A DNA stretch of 64,000 nucleotides, taken from positions 186,001 through 250,000 of the forward strand of contig NZ_BAAAYO010000014.1 in NCBI RefSeq assembly GCF_039536325.1. Direction: 5' to 3'. The DNA is from Paenibacillus_AB hodogayensis. Its GTDB lineage: Bacteria > Bacillota > Bacilli > Paenibacillales > NBRC-103111. A program made the translations under genes and the position numbers. The notes beneath the pieces were generated by a model, which made no database searches, was not told the origin of the DNA, and was given only the letters and a program-made list of their open reading frames with translations. Below are positions 49,806-59,285 of this stretch, piece after piece. Numbering within the stretch: the first letter of the stretch is position 1; the number at the start of each line of letters is the position of its first letter.

Positions 49806-49834
49806 ATTATACGCCTCTCCGGGGCGGGACGCTA
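49806..49834 (-). promoter_or_regulatory. Conserved promoter, copy 2 (5'-nucleotidase gene)
   Basis: Minus strand: TAGCGT (49834-49829), 17-bp spacer ending GGAGAGGCG, TATAAT (49811-49806), then AGGCGCTAGAG. It matches the promoter at 46120-46148 in both hexamers, spacing and flanks. Confidence 0.6.
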
Positions 49835-49966
49835 TGGATGGTATGATGCTCGATCTGATCGTTCCCCCCTCTTGCAGAGCAACTGTTCGGCGTAGCGAAT
49901 GCCGAGCCTCATTAAGCCCGATCCCAACTCATACGGCTCCGCTATCCGTCCAACGATGCCAACAGT

Positions 49967-50704
49967 TCACTTCAGCGGGGTGCCGCAGTAATCGCACACC
50001 TTGCGTTCGTTCGCGCCCAACGACATCTTGGCTCCGCAGCCGGAACACTCCGTCACTCTATGAGTCGGGGCTGGCTCGTTCTTGCCTTCTGATGATTTCT
50101 TCTTGGAGGGCTGACGCTGCGGCTCTCCGAAATGGAATTCCTGATTAATCTCTACGTTAAACGAATTCACCAAGCTCGGTTCCGGCCTATTCCGTCTTCC
50201 TGCAACGATAATGCGTCTCGGATTCTCATACAAGGTTGCGCCCGGCAGCCGCCCCAGATGGATCATACGATTCAAATCGGTCATGACGGTTGCGGGATTC
50301 TGATGCGTGCTCTGGGCGATCACATCGACAGAGGTCATATGCTGGTCCATAATCATCATCTCGTAATGACCATAAGTTTGCTCCAGCGCTTTTGTCCTTA
50401 ATCGCGCAACAATCCATAAAGAGAAAGCCGGAAGAGCGAATAAAATAGAAAATACGACAACCAAAATAACGTAACCAGCCGTTTCCCCTTCCCCCTGAGT
50501 AAGGGCCAAAAAAGAGGTACACAGCAAGAACCAGATCCCCATCAAAAAAGCGGCCAGCAGCTTCAGATCGCCTGTTTTCAAATGGTTGGCGTGGCGATGT
50601 TGAACCGCCCGGATTATCAGCATCAACAGACCGATCGGGAAAAAAATAAAAAACATAAGAACAACCCCGTAGCCGGGAATCTTCGGTTTGATGAGGTATT
50701 TCAT
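49967..50704 (-). CDS. Membrane protein with C-terminal zinc ribbon
   Basis: 245 residues. Three to four membrane helices in the first 115 residues (GVVLMFFIFFPIGLLMLII and others), a cytoplasmic region with a winged-helix-like stretch (MTSVDVIAQSTHQNPATVMT), and a C-terminal zinc ribbon with cysteine pairs CSGCG and CDYCG. ATG 50704 behind AGGAGG. It starts 1 nt after the stop of the next upstream gene, so it is the last member of a tight three-gene operon. Resembles the YdjG-type partner in the B. subtilis ydjGHI cluster in composition, but domain order differs. Confidence 0.75.
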   Translation of the reverse strand: MKYLIKPKIPGYGVVLMFFIFFPIGLLMLIIRAVQHRHANHLKTGDLKLLAAFLMGIWFLLCTSFLALTQGEGETAGYVILVVVFSILFALPAFSLWIVARLRTKALEQTYGHYEMMIMDQHMTSVDVIAQSTHQNPATVMTDLNRMIHLGRLPGATLYENPRRIIVAGRRNRPEPSLVNSFNVEINQEFHFGEPQRQPSKKKSSEGKNEPAPTHRVTECSGCGAKMSLGANERKVCDYCGTPLK

Positions 50705-50705
50705 G

Positions 50706-51467
50706 TTAATCGTTCCTCCTGTAGGCAGAATCCCGCAGCCTGGCCCCCCGCTTATCCAAATCCGCAACGATATCTTGGGCCAGTCGCAAGGACATCTCTA
50801 GATGAAGCTCGGCGCCTCCGGGCTCGCACAATTTGGCGATGCATCCTTCCAGTTCCCTCATCTGCCATAGCGCCCCTTCTTCGAGCGAGGATAAGGACGG
50901 GATACTAAGAGGGTTCGCCCTATCCAGATGTTCCCCGATCGACTGAACGACCGTTCCAATCGATTCCTTCTTTGGATGATCCCATTTCGCCAACGCATCC
51001 CGTATCGAGGCGAACGAGTCCCTCATTTGCCGAATAAAGAAAGTGCGGTGCTCCCGGTCCTCCTCTCCTTCGGCTACGAAACGAACATATTTGCCAGTCA
51101 GGAGCTGAGCGCAGACCAGAACAACCCATGTCGAGATATGTACCATGGCAAAGGACAAAACGGGAATCCGGATCAGGCTCCCAAGCACAATGAAATAAAC
51201 GAGCAGAAGGACGAAATAGCCGCCAATGACGGTTCCTTTGACCAGATAGGCGGGCAATACCTGTCTCCCTCTCCGATCCAGAAGCAGCATGCCCCGGACA
51301 AATCGGAAGACTAGCCACTCGGCCCATAAAAAAGAAGCCCAGGAAATCCAAACATAAGCGGAGGGCAAACCCCATTGATAAAATAGCCGCATTAACATGC
51401 TGGTCGCTACCAGCAGCAGAAGGAATACAACGGTCGTCGTAACGCCGTGGCCGCCGTGCTTCTTCAT
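50706..51467 (-). CDS. Membrane protein, YdjH-like
   Basis: 253 residues. Four predicted helices in the first 140 residues (TTVVFLLLLVATSMLMRLFY, then YFVLLLVYFIVLGSLIRIPV), followed by a helical cytoplasmic tail with 5-palmitate-like acidic stretches (SIPSLSSLEEGALWQMRELE). ATG 51467 behind GAGGAGAG. Middle gene of the operon; its stop is next to the start of the zinc-ribbon gene. Length and position match B. subtilis YdjH, but I cannot confirm homology by eye. Confidence 0.7.
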   Translation of the reverse strand: MKKHGGHGVTTTVVFLLLLVATSMLMRLFYQWGLPSAYVWISWASFLWAEWLVFRFVRGMLLLDRRGRQVLPAYLVKGTVIGGYFVLLLVYFIVLGSLIRIPVLSFAMVHISTWVVLVCAQLLTGKYVRFVAEGEEDREHRTFFIRQMRDSFASIRDALAKWDHPKKESIGTVVQSIGEHLDRANPLSIPSLSSLEEGALWQMRELEGCIAKLCEPGGAELHLEMSLRLAQDIVADLDKRGARLRDSAYRRND

Positions 51468-51478
51468 GCGCTCTCTCC

Positions 51479-52660
51479 TCACCCTGCCTGATTTCCGCAT
51501 TCTGGACAAAATTTTTGTCCCGGCTCCAATTCATAGCGGCAGCGGCTGCACGTAACGGTTACTCTTTTACCACACTCTGGACAAAACTTGCTGCCTTTCG
51601 GAATGGTCGCTCCGCAATGATGGCAGGCAGCCCCCATCTCGCTGCCGCAGCTCTTGCAATGAACGGCATCGGTCTCGTTATCCGTCAGGCAAACCGGGCA
51701 AGGATTGTAGGGATCTCCGCAATTGGTGCAAAACTTGCTCCCGTAAACCAGCGGGTGTCCGCATTTACTGCAACCGGGATCTTCCATATCGAATTCGCCT
51801 TCGTCTACATCTGCGGCATCATCGGAGGCGGTAAGGGAAAATTCGATTTTCAACTCGTCCCCGATGTCGTCCAGCCGCAGAGCGGGCTTTTTCATAGGGG
51901 GCGTAACGGCAGGTTTAAGGAAGGAAAGCTCCTGCGAGACGGTGCTGCCAAGAATATCCCTTTCCGCTTTTGTAGCCAGCGCCTCCTTCAATCGAGAGGT
52001 CATCGCATCGTCTTCGGGAATGTTGATGGAATCCGTATTGAAATTAAGCAAGCGGACCCCGAACGTCTGAAACAAAGGAGCGATTTTTTTCTCGATATGT
52101 CTGGATACTTCACCGATGTAAGCGTTAATCTCCAAAATGTTAATTTTTTTATGAATCAGGTAAGCGGACAAATATTCATTAATGTTCATTGTAATAATTG
52201 CGCGGAAATGTTTCCCGATTTCCTCCTGGTCGTATCTTCCGAGCGTGCCGACCACTTGCGTGAGAAACATCCGTGTGTCCTCGATCTGTATTCCGAATTG
52301 ACCGAACGCCCGTAAAGAAATAGGCAGTCCATAAACCGGGTCTTTCAGTTGGATCGGAGCAGGCGTCCCCCACTTGACCGTAAGGGTTCTCAGCTTGTTC
52401 ACGTACCAGACCTCTGCGGTAAACGGAGATTTCCCTCCGAACGGAAGCTTGACGAGCGAAATGAAAAGGGGCACGTTCCTCGTAGATAACGTATGCCTGC
52501 CCGCCGTATAAAGCTCTGTCGCCTGTCCTTCCAGAAAAAGCATCGCCTCTTGCGATTCGTTCACGATCAGCTGGGTCCAAGTCCCTAGCTCCTGACTGGG
52601 ATATTTCCACACAAGCTCGTCGGGAGGACCATCGTATTTTACGACTCGAATAATGGCCAA
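51479..52660 (-). CDS. SPFH-domain protein with tandem zinc ribbons, YdjI-like
   Basis: 393 residues. Residues about 1-270 are an SPFH/virion-core-like domain (IIRVVKYDGPPDELVWKYPS at the start; GTLGRYDQEEIGKHFRAIIT near 145). The C-terminal 100 residues hold four or more zinc-ribbon Cys pairs (CSKCG, CTNCG, CPVC, CKSCG, CHHCG, CPECG, CSRC, CPECG). I start at the TTG at 52660, 9 nt after AAAGGA, because it gives the family N-terminus (M)AIIRVVKYDG. First gene of the operon. Such SPFH proteins recruit PspA-like proteins at stressed membranes; no pspA gene is in the window. Confidence 0.85.
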   Translation of the reverse strand: MAIIRVVKYDGPPDELVWKYPSQELGTWTQLIVNESQEAMLFLEGQATELYTAGRHTLSTRNVPLFISLVKLPFGGKSPFTAEVWYVNKLRTLTVKWGTPAPIQLKDPVYGLPISLRAFGQFGIQIEDTRMFLTQVVGTLGRYDQEEIGKHFRAIITMNINEYLSAYLIHKKINILEINAYIGEVSRHIEKKIAPLFQTFGVRLLNFNTDSINIPEDDAMTSRLKEALATKAERDILGSTVSQELSFLKPAVTPPMKKPALRLDDIGDELKIEFSLTASDDAADVDEGEFDMEDPGCSKCGHPLVYGSKFCTNCGDPYNPCPVCLTDNETDAVHCKSCGSEMGAACHHCGATIPKGSKFCPECGKRVTVTCSRCRYELEPGQKFCPECGNQAG

Positions 52661-52900
52661 AATAGTTGTTCCTTTCTGCATTCATTCGTGGTCTTTATTT
52701 GTTGGTTTATGATGCTTACGAACTATTCTGATTATAGTACGTGCAGATTTATAAATCGATTCAAATTTTGGAAATGACGCGAAAGCGAACATTTTTGATG
52801 AACGAGCAAACAATCCTTTATTCCTCCGCTTAATTCCTTTGTCTATAATCGAAGTGTCTGCTACAAACAAGTACGCCACTACCGACACGGAGGGGACACG

Positions 52901-54220
52901 ATGACAGAGGCAACAAAAAAATCGCCCATTTTATTTTCTTCTGACAGCACCTTGCGTTGGGAACGCAGGGAGCTGCCGAACATCTCCGCGCAAGGCAAGC
53001 CGGATCTCACTTTAACGGGCACGCGGCTCCAGCCGATCGAAGGGTTTGGCGGCTGCTTCAACGAGTTGGGCTGGGCCGCCTTGTCCGCTGCGAAGGACGA
53101 CAACCGGCGCGAGGTTCTGGATCAATTGTTCGATCCGCTCGCGGACGGGCTGCGTTACGATATCGGCCGTATTCCGATTGGCGCGACGGACTACGCAACC
53201 GATTGGTATAGCTGCAACGATACGTCCGGGGACTACGCCATGGAGCATTTCACGATCGAGCGCGACAAAAAGCAGCTGCTTCCCTATATACAGGCCGCTT
53301 TATCCAAGCGACCGGACATGACCATGTTCGCTTCGCCGTGGAGTCCGCCGACCTGGATGAAGCACCCGCAGGTTTACAACTACGGCAAGTTGACCTGGAC
53401 CGAACAAAACCTTCGCGCCTATGCTCTGTACCTGCTTAAATTCGTCAAGGCGTACGCTACGGAGGGAGTAACGGTCAACCAGCTCCATTATCAGAACGAA
53501 CCGCGCGTTCACCAGCGTTTCCCGTCCTGCATCTGGACTGGCGAGGAGCTGCGCGACTTTTTGCGGGACTACCTTGGCCCGGTGTTCAAGGAAGAGAGCC
53601 CGGAGACAGAGCTGTGGCTGGGCACGCTCAACTGCGACAACTTCGATAAGTACGCCGCCGTCGTCCTGAAAGACCCCGCAGCTCTTGAATATGTAAGCGG
53701 TGTCGGATTCCAGTGGCTCGGCAAGCTGGCGATTCAGCGGACCCATTTGACGTGGCCGGAACTGCGGCTGATGCAGACGGAGAACGAATGCGGCGACGGA
53801 ACGAACAGTTGGGATTACGCCCATTATGTGTTCAGCCAGGTCTGGCATTATTTGAACAACGGGGCGCGCAGCTATATTTATTGGAATATGGTGCTGCCCA
53901 AGGGCGGCGAATGCACGTGGGGCGGGAATCAGAACAGCCTGATCAACATCGATATGGAAACGGGCGAAGCGGTGTTCAATCCCGAATTTTATTTGTTCAA
54001 GCATGTAAGTCGATTTGTCGGACAGGGCTCCGTCAGGCTTTCGCTGGGCGGGCCGTGGAGCGGCAACGCGCTTGCGTTCGAGAACGCCGACGGCCAGCAA
54101 GTGATCGTGATCAACAACCCGCACGACACCGACGCCGAGCTTTCCATTCATTGCCCGGACCGGGGCACATGGAAGTTCGTTGCCTCGCCTTTATCGTTTC
54201 ATACGATTGTGCTTGCCTAG
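52901..54220 (+). CDS. GH30 family glycoside hydrolase, intracellular
   Basis: 439 residues. (beta/alpha)8 hydrolase of family GH30 with acid/base E200 in YQNEPR and nucleophile E294 in MQTENECG, plus the small C-terminal beta domain. Family members cleave beta-glucosides, beta-xylosides or beta-1,6-glucans. There is no signal peptide, so it acts on imported oligosaccharides. ATG 52901 behind GGAGGGG. First gene of a locus with a CUT1 importer and its two-component system, which points to an imported beta-linked oligosaccharide as substrate. Confidence 0.93.
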   Translation: MTEATKKSPILFSSDSTLRWERRELPNISAQGKPDLTLTGTRLQPIEGFGGCFNELGWAALSAAKDDNRREVLDQLFDPLADGLRYDIGRIPIGATDYATDWYSCNDTSGDYAMEHFTIERDKKQLLPYIQAALSKRPDMTMFASPWSPPTWMKHPQVYNYGKLTWTEQNLRAYALYLLKFVKAYATEGVTVNQLHYQNEPRVHQRFPSCIWTGEELRDFLRDYLGPVFKEESPETELWLGTLNCDNFDKYAAVVLKDPAALEYVSGVGFQWLGKLAIQRTHLTWPELRLMQTENECGDGTNSWDYAHYVFSQVWHYLNNGARSYIYWNMVLPKGGECTWGGNQNSLINIDMETGEAVFNPEFYLFKHVSRFVGQGSVRLSLGGPWSGNALAFENADGQQVIVINNPHDTDAELSIHCPDRGTWKFVASPLSFHTIVLA

Positions 54221-54248
54221 CCTACTAAAGGGAGAGGGTATTGTATTC

Positions 54249-55589
54249 ATGCCGAACATAATCAAACGTGGCGTTGTACTCGCGGCAGCAGCTTCGCTTG
54301 CGCTGATGAGCGCTTGTTCCAACGGGGGGACCGGCACAGGTGCGGATTCATCCGGAAAAACGCCGAATGCTTCGCCAGGCGCCGTCTCTTCGCCGAAGAA
54401 AGAAAACATCGAATTGACGGTCGCATGGTGGGGTGCGCAAGCGCGGCACGATTTGACAATCAAAGTGATCGATCTATTCCAGAAGAAATATCCCCATATC
54501 AAAATCAATACGCAATATTCGGCCTATGACGGGTATATGGACAAATTGAATGTGCAGTTTTCGGCAGGCAATGCGCCGGATGTCATTCAGTACGGCGGCA
54601 GCCTGCCCGAATTTGTCAGCAGGGGCGTCGTGCTTCCGCTTGATCCGTATGTCGGAAAGATATTCCATATTGAGAATATCGACAAATCGATGGTGGATGC
54701 CGCCAAATTCGACGGGAAGCTGTACGGGATTTCGCTCGGATCGAATGCCCGCACCATCGTCGTCAACAATACGCTTCTGCAGAAATACGGGTTGAGCGTA
54801 CCGCCGAACAATTGGACTTGGGACGACGTCAAGAAGCTGGGTATCCAGTTTGCGGCTGCTTCCAACGGAGCTTATTTATTGAAAGGCTTCGACTTCGATC
54901 TGAACGGCTTCGAATACTTCGTTAATCAGCGAGGCAAGTTTCTGCATAAGAACGGCCTCATCGGCTTCGACAAGCAGGATGTGATGGATTGGTTTGTGCT
55001 GTTCGACGATCTTCGCAAAAACAAAGTCATTCCTCCATCCGACTTTCAAACGGCAGAACCGAAAGAAATCGAGAATTCGTATCTGGTCAAACAAAAATAC
55101 GCGATGGCGCTCATTTCCAGCAACCAGCTCGAAGCCTCGCAGGTCGTCATGAAGGACCAGCTATCGCTCCATGACTTGCCGCACAACGCCCAAGGCAGCG
55201 GCGTTCCGCTCCGACCGAGCATGTTTATGGCCGGATATGCCAAAACCAAGCACCCGGAGGAGGTAGCCGCCTTCCTCGACTTTATGGTGAACGATCCGGA
55301 AGCGACGAAAATTTTGGGGAGCGAGCGGGGCATTCCGGTATCCTCCAAAGTGCGCGATCAGTTGAAAACGTCCTTGAATCCAACGGATAAGCTCGTCTAC
55401 GAATACGTCGAATATATCGGAGGCTCGTCCAAAGCTCCTTACACGCCAGACTTGCCGGGCGTCAGCGAATCCACGAAGCTTTTCCAAGTCACCAGCGACA
55501 AAATCGGCTTTAAACAGCTGACGCTCGAAAAAGCGGTCGACGAGCTCTGGACCGAGCTGGAGAAAATCATGAAGAAATACGCCAAATAA
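54249..55589 (+). CDS. Extracellular sugar-binding lipoprotein (CUT1)
   Basis: 446 residues. Signal peptide and lipobox MSAC with C23, a Gly/Thr/Ser/Pro linker, then a type-1 sugar-binding fold (LTVAWWGAQARHDLTIKVID; FSAGNAPDVIQYGG). ATG 54249 behind AAAGGGAGAGG; the longer open frame overlaps the GH30 gene. Located 28 nt after the GH30 stop and 74 nt before the first permease. It catches the saccharide that GH30 later trims. Confidence 0.92.
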   Translation: MPNIIKRGVVLAAAASLALMSACSNGGTGTGADSSGKTPNASPGAVSSPKKENIELTVAWWGAQARHDLTIKVIDLFQKKYPHIKINTQYSAYDGYMDKLNVQFSAGNAPDVIQYGGSLPEFVSRGVVLPLDPYVGKIFHIENIDKSMVDAAKFDGKLYGISLGSNARTIVVNNTLLQKYGLSVPPNNWTWDDVKKLGIQFAAASNGAYLLKGFDFDLNGFEYFVNQRGKFLHKNGLIGFDKQDVMDWFVLFDDLRKNKVIPPSDFQTAEPKEIENSYLVKQKYAMALISSNQLEASQVVMKDQLSLHDLPHNAQGSGVPLRPSMFMAGYAKTKHPEEVAAFLDFMVNDPEATKILGSERGIPVSSKVRDQLKTSLNPTDKLVYEYVEYIGGSSKAPYTPDLPGVSESTKLFQVTSDKIGFKQLTLEKAVDELWTELEKIMKKYAK

Positions 55590-55663
55590 AGGAAGGAAGC
55601 GTCCGGTGGGAGCCCATTCGCAAGCCGGAATGGGCTCCGGCGCTAACGGGAAGGAGCAACTAG

Positions 55664-56578
55664 ATGATCACGCGCTTCCGTATAAGCAAGCAGACATGGA
55701 GAAGCAACAGGGCGGGGTACTTGTTTTTGCTGCCGTGGTTGGTCGGTTTTTTTGGACTGACGCTTATTCCGATGCTCAGCTCGCTCTATTTATCGTTTAC
55801 TTCTTACGATCTGCTCACGCCGTCCCGCTGGATCGGACTCGATAACTATAAGGCGATGTTCACGAGCGACCGCGCTTTCGCCGATTCTGTGAAAACGACC
55901 CTGCTGTTCGTCTTTTTGTCGGTACCTTGCAAGCTGGCCTTCGCTTTGCTGATTGCGATCGTATTGAACCGGCAAATGGCGGCCGTCAAGCTGTACCGTA
56001 CCGCCTTCTACATCCCGTCCCTGCTCGGCGGCAGCGTGGCGATCTCCATCGTCTGGAAAAAGGTGTTCGACGGCGACGGGCTCGTCAATCAAGCGCTTGC
56101 TTTGTTCCACCTCGACGGGCCGTCGTGGATTTCTCATCCCCATTACGCCGGTCTGACGCTCGTCGCCTTAACCACGTGGCAGTTCGGATCGTCCATGGTC
56201 ATCTTTTTGGCTGGGCTTAAACAGATTCCCACCGAGCTCTATGAAGCTTCGGGCGTAGACGGAGCGCGGAAAATGAGACAGTTTTTCCATATCACGCTTC
56301 CACTGCTGACGCCGGTCATTTTTTTCAATCTGGTCATGCAGTTCATTCATGCGTTTCAGACGTTTACGTCTGCCTTCATCATCAGCGGCGGAACCGGGGG
56401 ACCTACCAACTCCACACTGCTGTACACGCTGTATTTGTACATGAGAGCCTTCAATTTCTTTGAATTCGGCTACGCCTCGGCGATGGCCTGGCTTCTTCTG
56501 GTCGTGCTGGCCGCGTTTACGGCATTCTTGTTCATAAGCTCCAGATTCTGGGTGTTTTATGAGGATGGGAGGAAATGA
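55664..56578 (+). CDS. ABC sugar permease, UgpA/MalF-like
   Basis: 304 residues, six helices; the EAA loop reads LYEASGVDGARKMRQF near residue 190. ATG 55664 behind GGGAAGGAG. Its stop overlaps the start of the next permease by 4 nt (ATGA). Forms the channel for the preceding lipoprotein. Confidence 0.93.
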   Translation: MITRFRISKQTWRSNRAGYLFLLPWLVGFFGLTLIPMLSSLYLSFTSYDLLTPSRWIGLDNYKAMFTSDRAFADSVKTTLLFVFLSVPCKLAFALLIAIVLNRQMAAVKLYRTAFYIPSLLGGSVAISIVWKKVFDGDGLVNQALALFHLDGPSWISHPHYAGLTLVALTTWQFGSSMVIFLAGLKQIPTELYEASGVDGARKMRQFFHITLPLLTPVIFFNLVMQFIHAFQTFTSAFIISGGTGGPTNSTLLYTLYLYMRAFNFFEFGYASAMAWLLLVVLAAFTAFLFISSRFWVFYEDGRK

Positions 56579-57423
56579 TCATGCTTACAACTGTCCGTAT
56601 CCGCGGAGCGGTGTACCATCTGCTCCTGGCGCTGTTCGCCATCGGCATGCTTTACCCGGTATTGTGGATGGTTTCCAGCTCGTTCCGGCCAAGCGCGGAC
56701 ATCTTCACCGCCCCCGGCTTGTGGCCCGGGATCGTCAAGCTGGACAATTATGCGAACGGCTGGTATGGCATTCGCAATTCCAACTTCGGATCGTTCCTGT
56801 GGAATTCGACGCGAATCAGTTTGCTCAGCGTCGCGGCTACGATCGTCAGCTGCTCGATGGCGGCCTATGCGTTTGCCCGTATCCCCTTCGCGCTCAAGCC
56901 GCTTTGGTTCGCGCTGCTCCTGCTGACGCTGATGCTGCCGGTCCAAGTAACCCTGATTCCGCAGTACACGATGTTTCACGCCTTTGGCTGGATCGATACG
57001 ATTTGGCCGCTCATTACGCCGAAATTGCTGGCGACCGACGCGTTCTTTACGTTCCTGATCGTGCAGTTTATCCGCGGGCTTCCACGCGAATTGGACGAAA
57101 GCGCGACCATCGACGGCTGCGGCTATTTCGGCATCTACTGGCGCATCATCATGCCGCTCGCGCTGCCGGCTCTGATCACGACGGCCTTGTTTACGTTTCT
57201 GTGGACGTGGGACGATTTTTTTATCCAAACGATTTATTTAAATTCACGCAAAATGTTTACCGTTCCGCTCGGCTTGCGGCTGTTTCTCGACTCGGAAGGA
57301 CAATCCGACTGGGGGGCGATGTTCGCCATGTCCGTCGTGTCCTTAATTCCCTGCATCGCCATCTTTTTATTCAGTCAAAAATACTTTGTCGAGGGCATTG
57401 CGACTACAGGACTCAAGGGGTAA
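56575..57423 (+). CDS. ABC sugar permease, UgpE/MalG-like
   Basis: 282 residues, six helices; the EAA loop reads LDESATIDGCGYFGIY near residue 175. Start ATG 56575 overlaps the upstream stop; a second ATG at 56581 is in frame. SD GGGAGG lies inside the upstream gene. As with the other importer in this window, no ATPase gene is present, implying a shared MsmX-type ATPase. Confidence 0.93.
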   Translation: MIMLTTVRIRGAVYHLLLALFAIGMLYPVLWMVSSSFRPSADIFTAPGLWPGIVKLDNYANGWYGIRNSNFGSFLWNSTRISLLSVAATIVSCSMAAYAFARIPFALKPLWFALLLLTLMLPVQVTLIPQYTMFHAFGWIDTIWPLITPKLLATDAFFTFLIVQFIRGLPRELDESATIDGCGYFGIYWRIIMPLALPALITTALFTFLWTWDDFFIQTIYLNSRKMFTVPLGLRLFLDSEGQSDWGAMFAMSVVSLIPCIAIFLFSQKYFVEGIATTGLKG

Positions 57424-57458
57424 AATGAAGCCACTTTGATCGTCTGGGAGGAACTTGT

Positions 57459-59285
57459 GTGCGGCCGCGCAACTTGTCTGTCATCATGGTGCTTTGTCTT
57501 GTCGGCATTAATGCGTTGTTTCTGACAACCGTCACGACGATCTCGTATCGGATTTATTCGCAAATTACGTTTGAGGAGGTCAGTGAAGCCAAGCTGACGC
57601 TCATGAATGAAACGGTCAACCAAGTGTCCACCTATATGAAAGGACTCAGTCAGTTTGCCCTGTACCTTGTCTCCAACGAATTTGTGATCGCTTCCTTGTC
57701 AGAGCCTCCTGCATCATCCTTCGATGCCGTGAACAAGCAGCGCGATTTGACCACATTTGCCACCCAAGTGCTGGCCATGAACCGGGCTATTCATTCGATC
57801 GAGATGTATACGGACCGCTTCGAATCGTTCCCCATCTACCCGAACGGCTGGGTATTTCCCCTTGAGGTTCTCAAACGGCAGGAGCAGTTTTCGTTTTTCG
57901 AGCAATCGGACGGAGCCTGGCTTCCTCAGCATCTGTCGGAAGCCTACCAGGTTCAGGTGGTCAGTTATATTCATCGGATTCATAGCTTGAAAGGCCAAAC
58001 CATCGGATTCGTCAAACTAAATATTTTGGCGGATCATATCCTCGTCAACAATAACAGGCCGACAACTCCGTATCAGCAGCTGCTGCTCGATATCGAAGGC
58101 CGGCTCATTGCCAGCAATGCCGTAGGGAATGGGGACAGCCGACTTGACGGGCTGCTTGTCGAAGCGAATGAAGGGGAATGGTTTGCGCTGGCCCGGAATA
58201 CGGATCAGTCGAACCATTATCAGATCATCAAGCAGCAGGGCAAAAAATATGTGGCGATCGTATCCGCGCTCAGTCCCGAGCAATGGCGAATGATGCAGCT
58301 CATACCGCTCGATATTCTGCTTAGCAAAGCAAACAAAATCGGCCAATACGTAGCGATTCTGGGCATCGGCGGATTGCTGCTGTCCATACCGCTCGCTTTT
58401 TGGATCGTCCGTCTGATGGTTTCGCCGATCCGCAACATTATCGCCGGGATGAGAGCCGTGGAGGACGGTAACTTCGAAGTCAGAGTAAAAGCGTTTGCCG
58501 TCGAAGAATACGCCGCCTTATCGGCCAGCTTCAATAAGATGGCGCAGCGCCTGCAAGAATTGCTGGAAAATTTGAAACGAGAGCACAAGAAGAAGCGGGA
58601 AGTCGAGCTCCATTTGCTACAATCCCAAATCAAGCCCCATTTTCTGTACAATACGCTGGACATGATTTATTGGCGCGCGCTGGATTACAAAGCGGACGAT
58701 ATCGGGATGATGATCAATCAATTGGGCAAATTGTTTCGCATCGGATTGAACGGCGGCCATCTGTATATTAAGCTGCGCGACGAGCTTGAGCATGTCAAAT
58801 GCTATTTACGCATCCAGAAAGCAAGGCTGCACCTTAAGATTGATTATAATGAGGACATTCCGGCCGCCTTGATGGGACACTATGTGCCCAAAATAATATT
58901 CCAGCCGTTTATCGAAAACAGCATTATGCACGGGTACGGCAAGAACGGCGAGCATTCGATCGTACTGGAGATCTCCGGCCGGATTCAAGGCGAACCGAAT
59001 CGCCAATGGATGGAGCTGACGATACGGGACAACGGGATCGGCTATCGGGGAAACTTTGATTTCACCGCATTCCAAGGAATAGGCGTCCGCAATGTACATG
59101 AACGAATTCAGTTATATTGCGGCGACGATTATGGGGTCCGGTTAAGCGATCATCCGCTCGGCGGTGCGGTCGTTACGATCCGGCTGCCCCTTATCGACAG
59201 CGAAGACAAGCTAACCGACCGATTGGACGGACATCACGAGTTTGATTCTGCACAGAAGCGGAGGATATCCGATGAAAGCGTGTAA
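57459..59285 (+). CDS. YesM-type sensor histidine kinase
   Basis: 608 residues. Membrane helix 1 (about 7-28), an extracellular Cache-like sensor to about 290, helix 2 (about 296-316), HAMP (about 320-370), His_kinase domain with H394 in QIKPHFLYN, and HATPase_c (FIENSIMHGYG, DNGIGY). The start is a GTG at 57459, 7 nt after GGGAGG. Its last 14 nt overlap the response regulator gene. It probably senses the sugar-loaded lipoprotein or the sugar itself and controls the importer and hydrolase genes. Confidence 0.94.
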   Translation: MRPRNLSVIMVLCLVGINALFLTTVTTISYRIYSQITFEEVSEAKLTLMNETVNQVSTYMKGLSQFALYLVSNEFVIASLSEPPASSFDAVNKQRDLTTFATQVLAMNRAIHSIEMYTDRFESFPIYPNGWVFPLEVLKRQEQFSFFEQSDGAWLPQHLSEAYQVQVVSYIHRIHSLKGQTIGFVKLNILADHILVNNNRPTTPYQQLLLDIEGRLIASNAVGNGDSRLDGLLVEANEGEWFALARNTDQSNHYQIIKQQGKKYVAIVSALSPEQWRMMQLIPLDILLSKANKIGQYVAILGIGGLLLSIPLAFWIVRLMVSPIRNIIAGMRAVEDGNFEVRVKAFAVEEYAALSASFNKMAQRLQELLENLKREHKKKREVELHLLQSQIKPHFLYNTLDMIYWRALDYKADDIGMMINQLGKLFRIGLNGGHLYIKLRDELEHVKCYLRIQKARLHLKIDYNEDIPAALMGHYVPKIIFQPFIENSIMHGYGKNGEHSIVLEISGRIQGEPNRQWMELTIRDNGIGYRGNFDFTAFQGIGVRNVHERIQLYCGDDYGVRLSDHPLGGAVVTIRLPLIDSEDKLTDRLDGHHEFDSAQKRRISDESV

